Source: Candidatus Zambryskibacteria bacterium RIFCSPLOWO2_01_FULL_35_19 (GTDB taxonomy: Bacteria > Patescibacteriota > Minisyncoccia > Phycocordibacterales > WO2-35-19). From it: a stretch of 33,181 nt of DNA. The position numbers and the translations under genes are program-made. Below are positions 7,830-17,036 of the stretch, one piece after another; the first letter of the stretch is position 1; each line of letters begins with the position of its first letter. Where the stretch lies: NCBI GenBank assembly GCA_001825335.1, contig MHWA01000007.1, positions 2,369 through 35,549 of the forward strand. Reading direction: 5' to 3'. The notes beneath the pieces were generated by a model. It had not been told where the DNA came from. It searched no databases and was given only the letters and a program-made list of their open reading frames with translations.

Positions 7830-10800
7830 ATGGCCGAAAAATCTAAAATAGCCCAGAGAGAAGAAGAAATACTCAAGTTTTGGCAAGAAAACAAAATTTT
7901 TGAGAAATCTCTAGAAAAAACAAAAAAGGGTAAACCTTTTGTTTTTCATGATGGACCTCCTTTTGCTACCGGTGCGCCACATTATGGTCATTTGGTTGGG
8001 AGTGTGATGAAAGATGTTATTCCTCGTTATCAAACAATGAAAGGGCGTTTTGTGGAAAGACAGTGGGGTTGGGATACTCACGGTCTGCCTATTGAAAATA
8101 TTGTTGAAAAAGAATTAGGCACTAAAAGTAAAAAAGAAATTGAGGAGATAGGTATTGGAAAATTTAACAATCTTTGTAGAGAAAAGATTTTTACTTATAT
8201 AGATGTATGGAATAAATTTATTCCGCGTTTTGGACGCTGGGTAAATATGGATAATCCTTATATCACTATGGAATCTACTTATATGGAGTCGGAATGGTGG
8301 GCTTTCAAACAACTTTTTGATAAAGATTTGATTTATAAAGATTACAGGTCAATGCATATTTGCCCGCGTTGTGAGACTACTTTAGCTCAAGCGGAAGTGG
8401 CTGAAGGATACAAAGATATTAAAGATATTGCCGTAATCGCCAAATTTGAATTAGTGAACGAACCAAATACTTTTGTTTTGGCTTGGACCACTACACCGTG
8501 GACATTGCCGGGCAATGTCGCTTTGGCTGTGGGGGAAGATATTGACTATATTCAAAATAAAGATAATTTAATTTTTGCAAAAAATCTTTTAGAAAAAATA
8601 GAAGGGGTATCTAAAGAAATAAAAAAAGAATTTAAAGGAAAAGAGCTTGTGGGTAAGTCATACAAACCTCTTTTTGATGATTATTATAATGATGAAAAAC
8701 TTCCAAACAGAAAAAACGGTTGGAAAATATATGTAGCGGATTTTGTTACTGTTGAGAGTGGCACTGGAGTAGTCCATATTGCTCCTGCTTTTGGAGAAGA
8801 TGATATGGAATTGGGGAAAAAAGAGAAATTGCCTTTCATTCAACATGTAGGAATGGACGGTATTATAAAATCAGAAGTTAAAGAGTTGGCAGGACTCTCT
8901 GTTAAACCAAAAGATGACTCTTCGGATGCCTCAGGGCAGGCCCACCAAAAAACTGATGTTGAAGTTTTGAAAATTTTAGCTCAAAAAGGATTTCTCTTTT
9001 CTAAAGAAAAATATGAACATTCATATCCACATTGTTGGAGGTGTGAGACACCGCTTTTAAATTATGCTACTTCTTCTTGGTTTGTCTCTGTTACAAAAAT
9101 AAAAAAAGATCTTTTAAAATATGCAGAAAATATAAATTGGCAACCTAAACACCTCAAAGAAGGACGTTCTCGTGATTGGTTGGAAAATGCTCGGGATTGG
9201 TCTATTAGCAGGCAACGTTTTTGGGCCAACACTATTCCTGTTTGGGAAAATATAGAGGGGGACAAGAGATTGGTTATTGGTTCGGTTGAAGAGTTAAAGA
9301 AACATATAAAAAAATCTGGTAACAAATATTTTATTATGCGTCACGGGGAAGCAGAGCAAAATATAAAAGATTTAATAAATTCGGACCCTAAAAATGCATT
9401 TCACTTAACAGAAGAAGGCAAAAGACAAGCGACTATGGCGGCTCAAGATATAAAAAATAAGAAAATAGATCTGATAATCGCTTCACCTTTTACTCGATGT
9501 CAAGAAACAGCCAAGATTGTCAGAGAAGCTATTGGTTTAAATGAAGATGCACTGATAACAGATGATTTGTTGGGTGAATTCAAAAAAGGCCCTAGCTTTG
9601 AAGGTAAAAAATGGGAAGATTATTGGAAATTATTTACTAATACCAAAGAAAGATTTGAAAAAGCACCAGATGGGGGAGAAACTTTGCTTGATTTAAACAA
9701 AAGAGTAGCTAGTTTTCTCTATAATATTGAGCAAAAATATAAAAACAAAAATATCTTGTTAGTAAGTCATGATGGTCTAATTGAGGCAATGCATATTGTG
9801 GCCATTGGAGCAGATTTGAAAAAATCAATAGAGATTAAAGAAAGTAAAAAATATCGAGTTGGCTTTGCTGAATTAAGAGAGCTTGATTTTGTGCCATTAC
9901 CACATAACAATAATTATGAGCTTGATTTACATCGACCTTATATTGACGAAGTAGAGCTGGTTGATGATAAGGGTAGAGTATTTAAAAGAGTAACCGATGT
10001 CTTGGACACTTGGTTTGATTCTGGTTCGGTGCCTTTTTCTTCTTATCACTATCCGTTTGAAAATAAAGAAAAAGTGGAAAGCCGTATACCAGCAGATTTT
10101 ATTGCCGAAGGTCTTGATCAGATTAGCAAATGGTTTTATTATCAGCATGTTTTTTCTACTGGTTTGTTTGGTAAACAAATATTTAACAATGTCATTGTGA
10201 ATGGCATTGTTTTGGCCGAAGATGGCAAAAAAATGGCCAAAAGATTACAAAACTATACAGACCCAACTATCATAGTTGATAAATATGGAGCTGATAGTTT
10301 GAGATATTATTTGATATCCACTCCCGTAGTAAAGGCGGAAGATTTGAACTTTTCTGAAAAAGGAGTAGCTGAAATATCTAAAAAAGTAATTTCAAAACTT
10401 GAAAATGTGCTTTCATTTTATGAAATGTATCGTCCCTCTGCCGAAATTGCCGAGTTTGAAAGCAAGAAACCTATCCAATTGAAGGCGCATCATATTTTGG
10501 ATAAATGGATTTTAGTCAGATTAAATGAATTTCACAGAGAAGTAACAAGTTCGCTTGATGATTTCAATATTTACAACGCCACTCGCCCCATACTAGATTT
10601 TATTGATGACCTTTCTACTTGGTATATTCGTCGTTCTAGAGATAGGTTTAAATCTGAAGGTGTTGAAGATACTGTAAGTATAGAAGACAGAAATGATGCC
10701 TTAGCTACCACTCATTATGTGCTTTTAAATCTTTCTAAACATATGGCGCCGTTTGTTCCGTTTTTTGCAGAAAATATATATTTAAAATTGAAATCAGCAG

Positions 10801-11351
10801 AAGCTCCAGAGAGTGTTCATCTTTGTGATTGGTTTATTCCGAGTGAAGTTGAGGAACTAGAAGCTGGAGAAGTTTTGGAATATATGAAAGAGGTGCGTAA
10901 AGTGGTTTCTATCGCTTTGGAGAAGAGGATGTCATCTGGTATAAAAGTGCGCCAACCTTTAAGTGAATTAAAAATTAAAGATAAAAAGCTAGAAGGTAAA
11001 GAAGAATATTTGAAACTTATCAAAGATGAAGTAAATATAAAAAATATTACTTTTGATAACAAATTAGAAGAAGAGGTGGAGTTAAACACAGAGATTACTT
11101 TAGAACTTCAAAAAGAAGGAAATACTAGAGATTTGATAAGAACTATTCAAATATTGAGAAAAGATAGGGCTTTGGCACCTTCTGATAAAGTAAAACTTTT
11201 GATAGAGACAGACGAAGTAGGAAAAGAATTTTTCAATTCTGTTTTGGAGGAAATAAAAAAACCTACTAATATTGAAGATGTAGTTTTTATTGAAAATGAC
11301 GGTGAAGAAATTGAGATTGATAGATTAAAATTTAGATTAAAAATTAAATAG
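7830..11351 (+). CDS. ileS: Isoleucyl-tRNA synthetase with an inserted histidine-phosphatase domain
   Basis: FHDGPPFATGAPHYGHLVGSVMKDVIPRYQTMKG, HSYPHCWRC, SRQRFWANTIPVW, DVLDTWFDSG, AEDGKKMAKRLQNYTDP. Confidence 0.97.
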   Translation: MAEKSKIAQREEEILKFWQENKIFEKSLEKTKKGKPFVFHDGPPFATGAPHYGHLVGSVMKDVIPRYQTMKGRFVERQWGWDTHGLPIENIVEKELGTKSKKEIEEIGIGKFNNLCREKIFTYIDVWNKFIPRFGRWVNMDNPYITMESTYMESEWWAFKQLFDKDLIYKDYRSMHICPRCETTLAQAEVAEGYKDIKDIAVIAKFELVNEPNTFVLAWTTTPWTLPGNVALAVGEDIDYIQNKDNLIFAKNLLEKIEGVSKEIKKEFKGKELVGKSYKPLFDDYYNDEKLPNRKNGWKIYVADFVTVESGTGVVHIAPAFGEDDMELGKKEKLPFIQHVGMDGIIKSEVKELAGLSVKPKDDSSDASGQAHQKTDVEVLKILAQKGFLFSKEKYEHSYPHCWRCETPLLNYATSSWFVSVTKIKKDLLKYAENINWQPKHLKEGRSRDWLENARDWSISRQRFWANTIPVWENIEGDKRLVIGSVEELKKHIKKSGNKYFIMRHGEAEQNIKDLINSDPKNAFHLTEEGKRQATMAAQDIKNKKIDLIIASPFTRCQETAKIVREAIGLNEDALITDDLLGEFKKGPSFEGKKWEDYWKLFTNTKERFEKAPDGGETLLDLNKRVASFLYNIEQKYKNKNILLVSHDGLIEAMHIVAIGADLKKSIEIKESKKYRVGFAELRELDFVPLPHNNNYELDLHRPYIDEVELVDDKGRVFKRVTDVLDTWFDSGSVPFSSYHYPFENKEKVESRIPADFIAEGLDQISKWFYYQHVFSTGLFGKQIFNNVIVNGIVLAEDGKKMAKRLQNYTDPTIIVDKYGADSLRYYLISTPVVKAEDLNFSEKGVAEISKKVISKLENVLSFYEMYRPSAEIAEFESKKPIQLKAHHILDKWILVRLNEFHREVTSSLDDFNIYNATRPILDFIDDLSTWYIRRSRDRFKSEGVEDTVSIEDRNDALATTHYVLLNLSKHMAPFVPFFAENIYLKLKSAEAPESVHLCDWFIPSEVEELEAGEVLEYMKEVRKVVSIALEKRMSSGIKVRQPLSELKIKDKKLEGKEEYLKLIKDEVNIKNITFDNKLEEEVELNTEITLELQKEGNTRDLIRTIQILRKDRALAPSDKVKLLIETDEVGKEFFNSVLEEIKKPTNIEDVVFIENDGEEIEIDRLKFRLKIK
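9321..9918 (+). other. Histidine phosphatase (phosphoglycerate-mutase-like) domain inside ileS
   Basis: IMRHGEAEQN ... LIIASPFTRCQETAKIV ... FEKAPDGGETLLDLNKRVASFL ... ILLVSHDGLIEAM: RHG, SPxxRxxET, GGET and SHDG motifs. Confidence 0.93.
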
Positions 11352-11364
11352 TCATTTAATTTTT

Positions 11365-11943
11365 ATGTATAGAAAATATCACACTAAAGGTATTGTTATT
11401 TCCAGCAAGATAGAAGGGGATAGCAATAAGAGAGTAAATATATTTACCGAAAATTTTGGTCTTTTGAATGCTCGGGTGCAGGGGAGTAGAAATATTCATT
11501 CCAAACTTCGTAGTGGCTCTCAAGATTTTTCGTTCGGAGATTTTTCTTTGATTCATGGCAAGACTGGTTGGAAAGTGGTCAGTAGCAGGGCCGAACAAAA
11601 CTTTTATGAAGTTTTTAGAAATTCTCAAACAAAATTAAAAATTGTTAATAATGTTTTAAATTTAATTAAGAAATTGGTATCTGAAGAAGAAGCCTATACT
11701 CCGCTTTTTTCCGTTGTTTCAAATTTTCTGAACTTTTTGATAACAGCCAAAGAACAAGACGTTGCTCTTTCCGAATGTCTCACTCTTTTGCGCATTTTGC
11801 ATATACTTGGATTTATGAGACACGACCCGGAGTTTTCAATTCCCATTTCTTCCTCTGAAATTAAATCCAAAGATTTGGAAGCTATTGCTCCTAAGCGTTC
11901 TTCTGTAATTAAACTAATAAACGAATCTCTCAAAGCAACTTAA
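11365..11943 (+). CDS. recO: DNA repair protein RecO
   Basis: YHTKGIVISSKIEGDSNKRVNIFTENFGLLNARVQGSRNIHSKLR..FGDFSLIHGKTGWKV N-terminal OB pattern. Confidence 0.85.
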   Translation: MYRKYHTKGIVISSKIEGDSNKRVNIFTENFGLLNARVQGSRNIHSKLRSGSQDFSFGDFSLIHGKTGWKVVSSRAEQNFYEVFRNSQTKLKIVNNVLNLIKKLVSEEEAYTPLFSVVSNFLNFLITAKEQDVALSECLTLLRILHILGFMRHDPEFSIPISSSEIKSKDLEAIAPKRSSVIKLINESLKAT

Positions 11944-11969
11944 ATTTACTCGTGTTATAATAAAGGACT

Positions 11970-13931
11970 ATGGATTATAATGATGAAAAAAAGGAAAAGT
12001 TAGATAATCTTGAAAGAAAACTTTATTCAAGGAATGCTCCAAATATAATAGAAAACAAAACTTTATCAACACCACTTGCTCATTCTGGTATGGAAGAGAT
12101 AGAGGAAGAAGAAGTAAAAGAGAGTTGGCAAAATCCTGAAGCCAGTAGTTTTGATGAAATGGCCGCTAAAATATCAAAAATGGCAGGCAAAAAACACAAC
12201 TTTGTAAAAAAAATATTTGTTTTTTCAGTAGCTTTTTTTGTGCTTGCTTCGGCCATAGCTGCTTTTGTCTTTTTGGGTGGTGTTAATTTGGTTTCTTCAA
12301 AAAATGTGGATATCAAAATAGTAGGCCCTCTTTCTGTCGGTGGCGGTCAAGAAGTTTCTTTTGATATTAATATTATAAACAATAACAACATTGACCTTGA
12401 TTCAGCTTCGCTTTTAATAGAATATCCAACTGGCACTAGGTCTTCTTATGATTTGACCAAAGAGCTTAGTCAGGAAAGATTTGCTCTAGATAAAATAAAA
12501 TCTGGAGAAAATTACAATCAAAAAATTGAAGTAGTTTTCTTTGGAGAAAAAGAAGAATTAAAAGAGCTTAAGTTTTCTTTGGAGTATAGAGTAGAAAATT
12601 CAAGCGCTCTTTTTTATAAAGAAAAAGTACACGAAATCTCTATTAGTTCGGCTCCGGTTATTATTACTCCGACTTATCCAAAAGAAGTAACTTCAAACCA
12701 AGATATATCTTTTGATATAGAAATAGCTTCCAACTCTAAAGATAGGATAGATAACTTTTTAGTAAGAGTTGAATATCCATTTGGTTTTGTTTTTAAAGAA
12801 TCAATTCCAAACACCTCTTTTGATGACAATGTTTGGAGATTTTCTGGACTTAATTCTGGGGACAAAAAAACAATCAGAATCAAAGGAAATATTATTGGAC
12901 AAAACAACGAAGAGAGAGTTTTTAAGATTATCGTTGGCACTGCTAGTGAAAATGACGAGAGGATGATCGCTGTTCCATTTTCTCAATTAACTGAATCAGT
13001 TTTGGTAAAGAAATCTTTTATTGGGTTAGATATTTTTATTGGTGGCAAACGCGGTGATTTCGCGGGCAAAGGAGGTAGTCAGATTACCACTGATTTTATA
13101 GTTAGAAATAATTTACCGGGAGTATTGTTTAATACTTCTGTTGAAGTGGCTTTGAAAGGGGGCGCATTCAATCAGCTCTCTGTCGTGGCGGGCAATGGGT
13201 TTTTTCAATCATTTAATAATACGATTTTATGGGACAAAAGATCGGTTCCGACACTTTCAGAATTGAGACCCGGTATTGAAGAAAAATTATCTTTTAGATT
13301 ATCACCTTTGTTGTATCAGGACATAGTGGGTGGAGCCAAACCGGAGATAGAGATGACCATTACCGCTAAAGGAGAAAGAGTTTTAGAATCAGGATCAATA
13401 GAATATGTTTCTGCCATAGAAACAAGAAAAATAGTTTTAGCTACTGATTTGGCTTTATCATCAAAAGTTGTAAGAACTGTTGGTAATATTGAAAACTCTG
13501 GACCAATACCACCAAAAGCTGATGTTTTAACCACCTACACTATGATTTGGAATATTACTAATTCGTTCAATCAGGTCAGTAATGTAGAAGTGAGAGCTAC
13601 TCTACCTTCTTATATAAAATGGACCAATATAAAAACACCAGCAAGTGAAATCTTTTCATTTAATCCGGTGACCAATGAGGTTGTTTGGAATGTGGGCTCT
13701 GTTTTATCAAATACAGGTTTTGGTTCTACCAAAAAAGAAATTCAATTCCAATTAGAGTTTTTGCCAAGCACTAGTCAGATCGGGAAGTCACCAATGATTA
13801 TGGGAGAAGCCACTTTATCTGGAATTGATAAAGTGACAGGATTGAAAGTAAACTCTAGTGCTCCAGCTGTGACCACTAGTTTCTCCGGAGATCCGAGTTA
13901 TAAAATCGGAGATGATAAAGTCACCCAGTAA
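11970..13931 (+). CDS. Single-pass membrane protein with large extracellular repeated beta domains (S-layer/DUF11-like)
   Basis: TM at KKIFVFSVAFFVLASAIAAFVFLGGVN followed by NxNNNxxxLxxxxxxxEYP-type repeats. TATAAT 8 nt before ATG. Confidence 0.7.
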   Translation: MDYNDEKKEKLDNLERKLYSRNAPNIIENKTLSTPLAHSGMEEIEEEEVKESWQNPEASSFDEMAAKISKMAGKKHNFVKKIFVFSVAFFVLASAIAAFVFLGGVNLVSSKNVDIKIVGPLSVGGGQEVSFDINIINNNNIDLDSASLLIEYPTGTRSSYDLTKELSQERFALDKIKSGENYNQKIEVVFFGEKEELKELKFSLEYRVENSSALFYKEKVHEISISSAPVIITPTYPKEVTSNQDISFDIEIASNSKDRIDNFLVRVEYPFGFVFKESIPNTSFDDNVWRFSGLNSGDKKTIRIKGNIIGQNNEERVFKIIVGTASENDERMIAVPFSQLTESVLVKKSFIGLDIFIGGKRGDFAGKGGSQITTDFIVRNNLPGVLFNTSVEVALKGGAFNQLSVVAGNGFFQSFNNTILWDKRSVPTLSELRPGIEEKLSFRLSPLLYQDIVGGAKPEIEMTITAKGERVLESGSIEYVSAIETRKIVLATDLALSSKVVRTVGNIENSGPIPPKADVLTTYTMIWNITNSFNQVSNVEVRATLPSYIKWTNIKTPASEIFSFNPVTNEVVWNVGSVLSNTGFGSTKKEIQFQLEFLPSTSQIGKSPMIMGEATLSGIDKVTGLKVNSSAPAVTTSFSGDPSYKIGDDKVTQ

Positions 13932-13969
13932 AAAGTTCCCAATTTTAAAACTTGTGCTATATTTTTGTA

Positions 13970-15358
13970 ATGATAGAAAAAAACAACAAAATGGAAAAGA
14001 TAGTCTCCCTTTGTAAAAGAAGAGGTTTTGTATTTCAGGGTTCGGAGATTTATGGAGGTCTAGCTGGTGTATTTGATTTTGGTCCTAGAGGTGTCGAACT
14101 TTTAAATAATTTAAAAAAGATTTGGTGGGAGTCAAATGTTTATCAAAAAGAGAATTATTATGGTCTTGATGCTGGTATGTTTAAACATCCCAAAACTTGG
14201 GATGCCAGCGGACATACTACTGGTTTTTCTGACCCTTTAGCTGAATGTAAAAAATGTAATACCAGAATTCGGGTAGACAAAGTTTTAAATTCCATAGATG
14301 TTGATGCTGATGAAAAATTGGAAGAGAAAGAATTGAATGAAATTTTTGACAAATATCGTGACAAAATAAGATGTGAAAAATGTGGTGCCAAAGATTTTTC
14401 CAAAGTTAGGAAGTTTAATCTTTTAGTAAAAAGCAACTTAGGGGACTTTACTTCTGAGGGTGCTGAGCCAGTGTATTTACCCGGAGAAGCTTGCCAGGGA
14501 ATTTATCTTGATTACAAAAACATAGTGGATTCAATGCATCCCAAAATTCCTTTTGGTGTTGCGCAGATAGGTAAGGCTTTTCGTAACGAAATATCTCCTC
14601 GCAATTTTCTTTTTAGAGTGCGTGAGTTTGAACAAGCAGATACACAACTTTTTATAAAACCGAAAGAAAATAAAAAAGCTTATGAAAATATGAAGCAGGA
14701 TCGTTGGAATTGGTTGCTCTCACTCGGTATAAATGAAAGTAATTTAAAATGGCATCAGCACGAAAATTTGGTTTTTTATGCTAAAGATGCGTGGGATATT
14801 GAATATAAATTTCCGTGGGGTTTTGATGAAATTGAAGGAATTCACGATAGGACTGATTATGATCTAACTCAACATATGAAATTTTCTGGAACAGATCTTA
14901 ATTATGTTGATCAAGAAACTGGAGAAAAATATATCCCTTGGATCCTTGAAACTTCGATGGGTCTCGGACGACTTTTTGTAGCGGTTTTAGATAATGCTTA
15001 TAAAGAAGATGAATTGGGGGGAGAAAAAAGAGTATTTCTATCCCTTAAACCGCAGTTGGCTCCAGTTAAGGTGGCTGTATTTCCATTGTTAAAAAATAAA
15101 CCTCAATTAGTTGAGAAGACAAGAGAAATATATAAAAATCTTAAAAAAGAATTTAAGTCGGTAGAGTTTGACGACAATGGTAATATAGGTAAAAGATACA
15201 GAAGACAAGATGAAATAGGCACACCATTTTGCGTGACAATTGATTTTGATACTTTAGAAAAAAAAGAAGGGGTGACAGTTCGCGACCGTGATACTGGAAA
15301 ACAAGAAAGGGTCTCTGAAAATGATTTAATTTCTTTCCTGAAAGAAAAACTCTCTTAA
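13970..15358 (+). CDS. glyS: Glycyl-tRNA synthetase, homodimeric type
   Basis: GFVFQGSEIYGGLAGVFDFGPRGVELLNNLKKIWW, FRNEISPRNFLFRVREFEQAD, LETSMGLGRLFVAVLDNAY. TATATT at 13958-13963 supports start at 13970. Confidence 0.95.
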   Translation: MIEKNNKMEKIVSLCKRRGFVFQGSEIYGGLAGVFDFGPRGVELLNNLKKIWWESNVYQKENYYGLDAGMFKHPKTWDASGHTTGFSDPLAECKKCNTRIRVDKVLNSIDVDADEKLEEKELNEIFDKYRDKIRCEKCGAKDFSKVRKFNLLVKSNLGDFTSEGAEPVYLPGEACQGIYLDYKNIVDSMHPKIPFGVAQIGKAFRNEISPRNFLFRVREFEQADTQLFIKPKENKKAYENMKQDRWNWLLSLGINESNLKWHQHENLVFYAKDAWDIEYKFPWGFDEIEGIHDRTDYDLTQHMKFSGTDLNYVDQETGEKYIPWILETSMGLGRLFVAVLDNAYKEDELGGEKRVFLSLKPQLAPVKVAVFPLLKNKPQLVEKTREIYKNLKKEFKSVEFDDNGNIGKRYRRQDEIGTPFCVTIDFDTLEKKEGVTVRDRDTGKQERVSENDLISFLKEKLS

Positions 15359-15400
15359 ACATTGTGTCTTTAAAGAAATTTTTATGAATTTGATTTATTT

Positions 15401-15429
15401 TTGCATTCTGTAGCACATTGTGCTACACT
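15401..15429 (+). promoter_or_regulatory. Putative promoter/operator for RHH-toxin operon
   Basis: TTGCAT-17 nt-TACACT with the near-perfect palindrome TGTAGCACA-T-TGTGCTACA (15409-15427) across the spacer and -10. Confidence 0.65.
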
Positions 15430-15436
15430 TACAAAT

Positions 15437-15652
15437 ATGAGAACTACATTAAATATTTCAATGCCACCAAGTTTAAAGGAAAAGGTAAATAATCTTATCA
15501 AAAATAATGATTATGCTTCTGTAAGCGAATTATTTCGTGATGCAATTCGTGCTCTTGAAGATAAAAAATTAGTAGAAGACATAATAGAAAGTGAGAGAGA
15601 CTTTACTATTGGCAGATTTAAGAGGTTGCGTTCTTTGAAGGATTTAATGTAA
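15437..15652 (+). CDS. Ribbon-helix-helix (CopG/ParD-like) antitoxin
   Basis: MRTTLNISMPPSLKEKVNNLIKNNDYASVSELFRDAIRALE; directly precedes a RelE/ParE-like gene. Confidence 0.85.
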   Translation: MRTTLNISMPPSLKEKVNNLIKNNDYASVSELFRDAIRALEDKKLVEDIIESERDFTIGRFKRLRSLKDLM

Positions 15653-15656
15653 AATT

Positions 15657-15914
15657 ATGGTTATAGATTATTCTTTCAAGTTTTTAAAACAATTTAAAAA
15701 ACTTCCAAAAAATGTAAAAGTAAAGTCAGTGCAAGTTGAAAAAATATTTAGAAAAAATCCTTTTGATCCAAAACTAAAAACTCATAAGTTGCACGGTTCA
15801 ATGAAAGATTACTGGGCTTTTTCTATAAATTACTCGTATAGGATTGGTTTTACTTTTGTTGATGCTCAACATATAAGATTTCATGCAGTTGGTACACATG
15901 ATATTTATAAATAA
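15657..15914 (+). CDS. RelE/ParE-family toxin
   Basis: YSFKFLKQFKKLPKN..LKTHKLHGSMKDYWAFSINYSYRIGFTF..IRFHAVGTHDIYK. Confidence 0.88.
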   Translation: MVIDYSFKFLKQFKKLPKNVKVKSVQVEKIFRKNPFDPKLKTHKLHGSMKDYWAFSINYSYRIGFTFVDAQHIRFHAVGTHDIYK

Positions 15915-15932
15915 AATGATATACTTTTACAT

Positions 15933-17024
15933 ATGGATAATCGCTTAGGTGAAAAAATAATCCAAATAGGTTCAGGCACTATCATCAAAGCTTTGCTTAT
16001 TGTTGTTGCTTTTGTCACTTTTTATTATTTGCGAGATATTATTTTGGTGGTTTTACTTGCGGTTGTTATCGCCTCATCTGTAGAGCCGGGTACTCAATGG
16101 TTTTTGCGACGTCGGGTGCCGAGGGTTTTAGCCGTGCTACTTATATATTTTGTGGCAGTAATGATTTTGGTTATAGTTTTTTATTTTCTCTTTTTACCAC
16201 TCTTAAATCAGTCAGTAACATTGCTTTCTGGTTTGCCGGGGTATCTCGGTGAGCTTCAAGTTTGGAACCCTCTCCAAAATAGTGAGCTTTTATCATCAAG
16301 CTCTGTTATAGAAGGATTTTCTAAAAACTTCTCATTAGCTCAAATAATAGAGCAAATTGATGCTTCTATTTCTAGTCTATCAAATGGATTTTTCTCTACT
16401 GCTAGCACTGTCTTTGGTGGGGTCTTAAGTTTTATTTTAGTGATAGTTCTTTCGTTTTATTTATCTGTAGAATCTGCAGGTGTAGCCAATTTTTTGCGTA
16501 TTGTTACTCCGGCTAAAGATGAAAAATACATATTGGATTTGTGGCAAAGATCTCAACATAAAATAGGTCTTTGGATGCAGGGGCAGATAGTTTTGGCTGT
16601 TATTGTGGCTATGCTTGTCTTCTTGGGACTTACTTTGCTTAGAGTAGAAAATGCTCTATTGCTTGCAGTTTTGGCTGGTATTTTTGAGATTATCCCTATC
16701 TTTGGTCCGATTTTAGCAGCTATCCCAGCGGTAACATTGACTCTTGTTTCTGGCGGTATGACAGATGCTCTTTTGGTGGTTGGTCTTTATATAATTATTC
16801 AACAGTTTGAAAATCAACTTATTTATCCATTAGTTGTGCGTAAAATCGTTGGAGTACCACCTCTTTTATCTATTTTAGCTTTAATAGTGGGATATAAATT
16901 GGCGGGGTTTGTTGGGCTTTTGATTTCAGTACCCTTAGCTACAATGCTTGTAGAATTGTTAAATGATATTGGTGCCAATAAGGCAGCTGAAGTAAAGCGC
17001 TTGCAAAGTAGCTCTAAAAAATAG
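15933..17024 (+). CDS. AI-2E transporter/PerM family permease
   Basis: Polytopic; GIFEIIPIFGPILAAIPAVTLTLVSGG and QFENQLIYPLVVRKIVGVPPLLSILALIVGYKLAGFVGLLISVPLA. Confidence 0.92.
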   Translation: MDNRLGEKIIQIGSGTIIKALLIVVAFVTFYYLRDIILVVLLAVVIASSVEPGTQWFLRRRVPRVLAVLLIYFVAVMILVIVFYFLFLPLLNQSVTLLSGLPGYLGELQVWNPLQNSELLSSSSVIEGFSKNFSLAQIIEQIDASISSLSNGFFSTASTVFGGVLSFILVIVLSFYLSVESAGVANFLRIVTPAKDEKYILDLWQRSQHKIGLWMQGQIVLAVIVAMLVFLGLTLLRVENALLLAVLAGIFEIIPIFGPILAAIPAVTLTLVSGGMTDALLVVGLYIIIQQFENQLIYPLVVRKIVGVPPLLSILALIVGYKLAGFVGLLISVPLATMLVELLNDIGANKAAEVKRLQSSSKK

Positions 17025-17036
17025 TATTCTTTTTTT

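Noticed and set aside
14186-14205. Palindrome catcccaaaacttgggatg in glyS
   Set aside because: Encodes the normal GlyRS HPKTWDASGH motif region with no extra residues, so likely chance rather than an inserted element.
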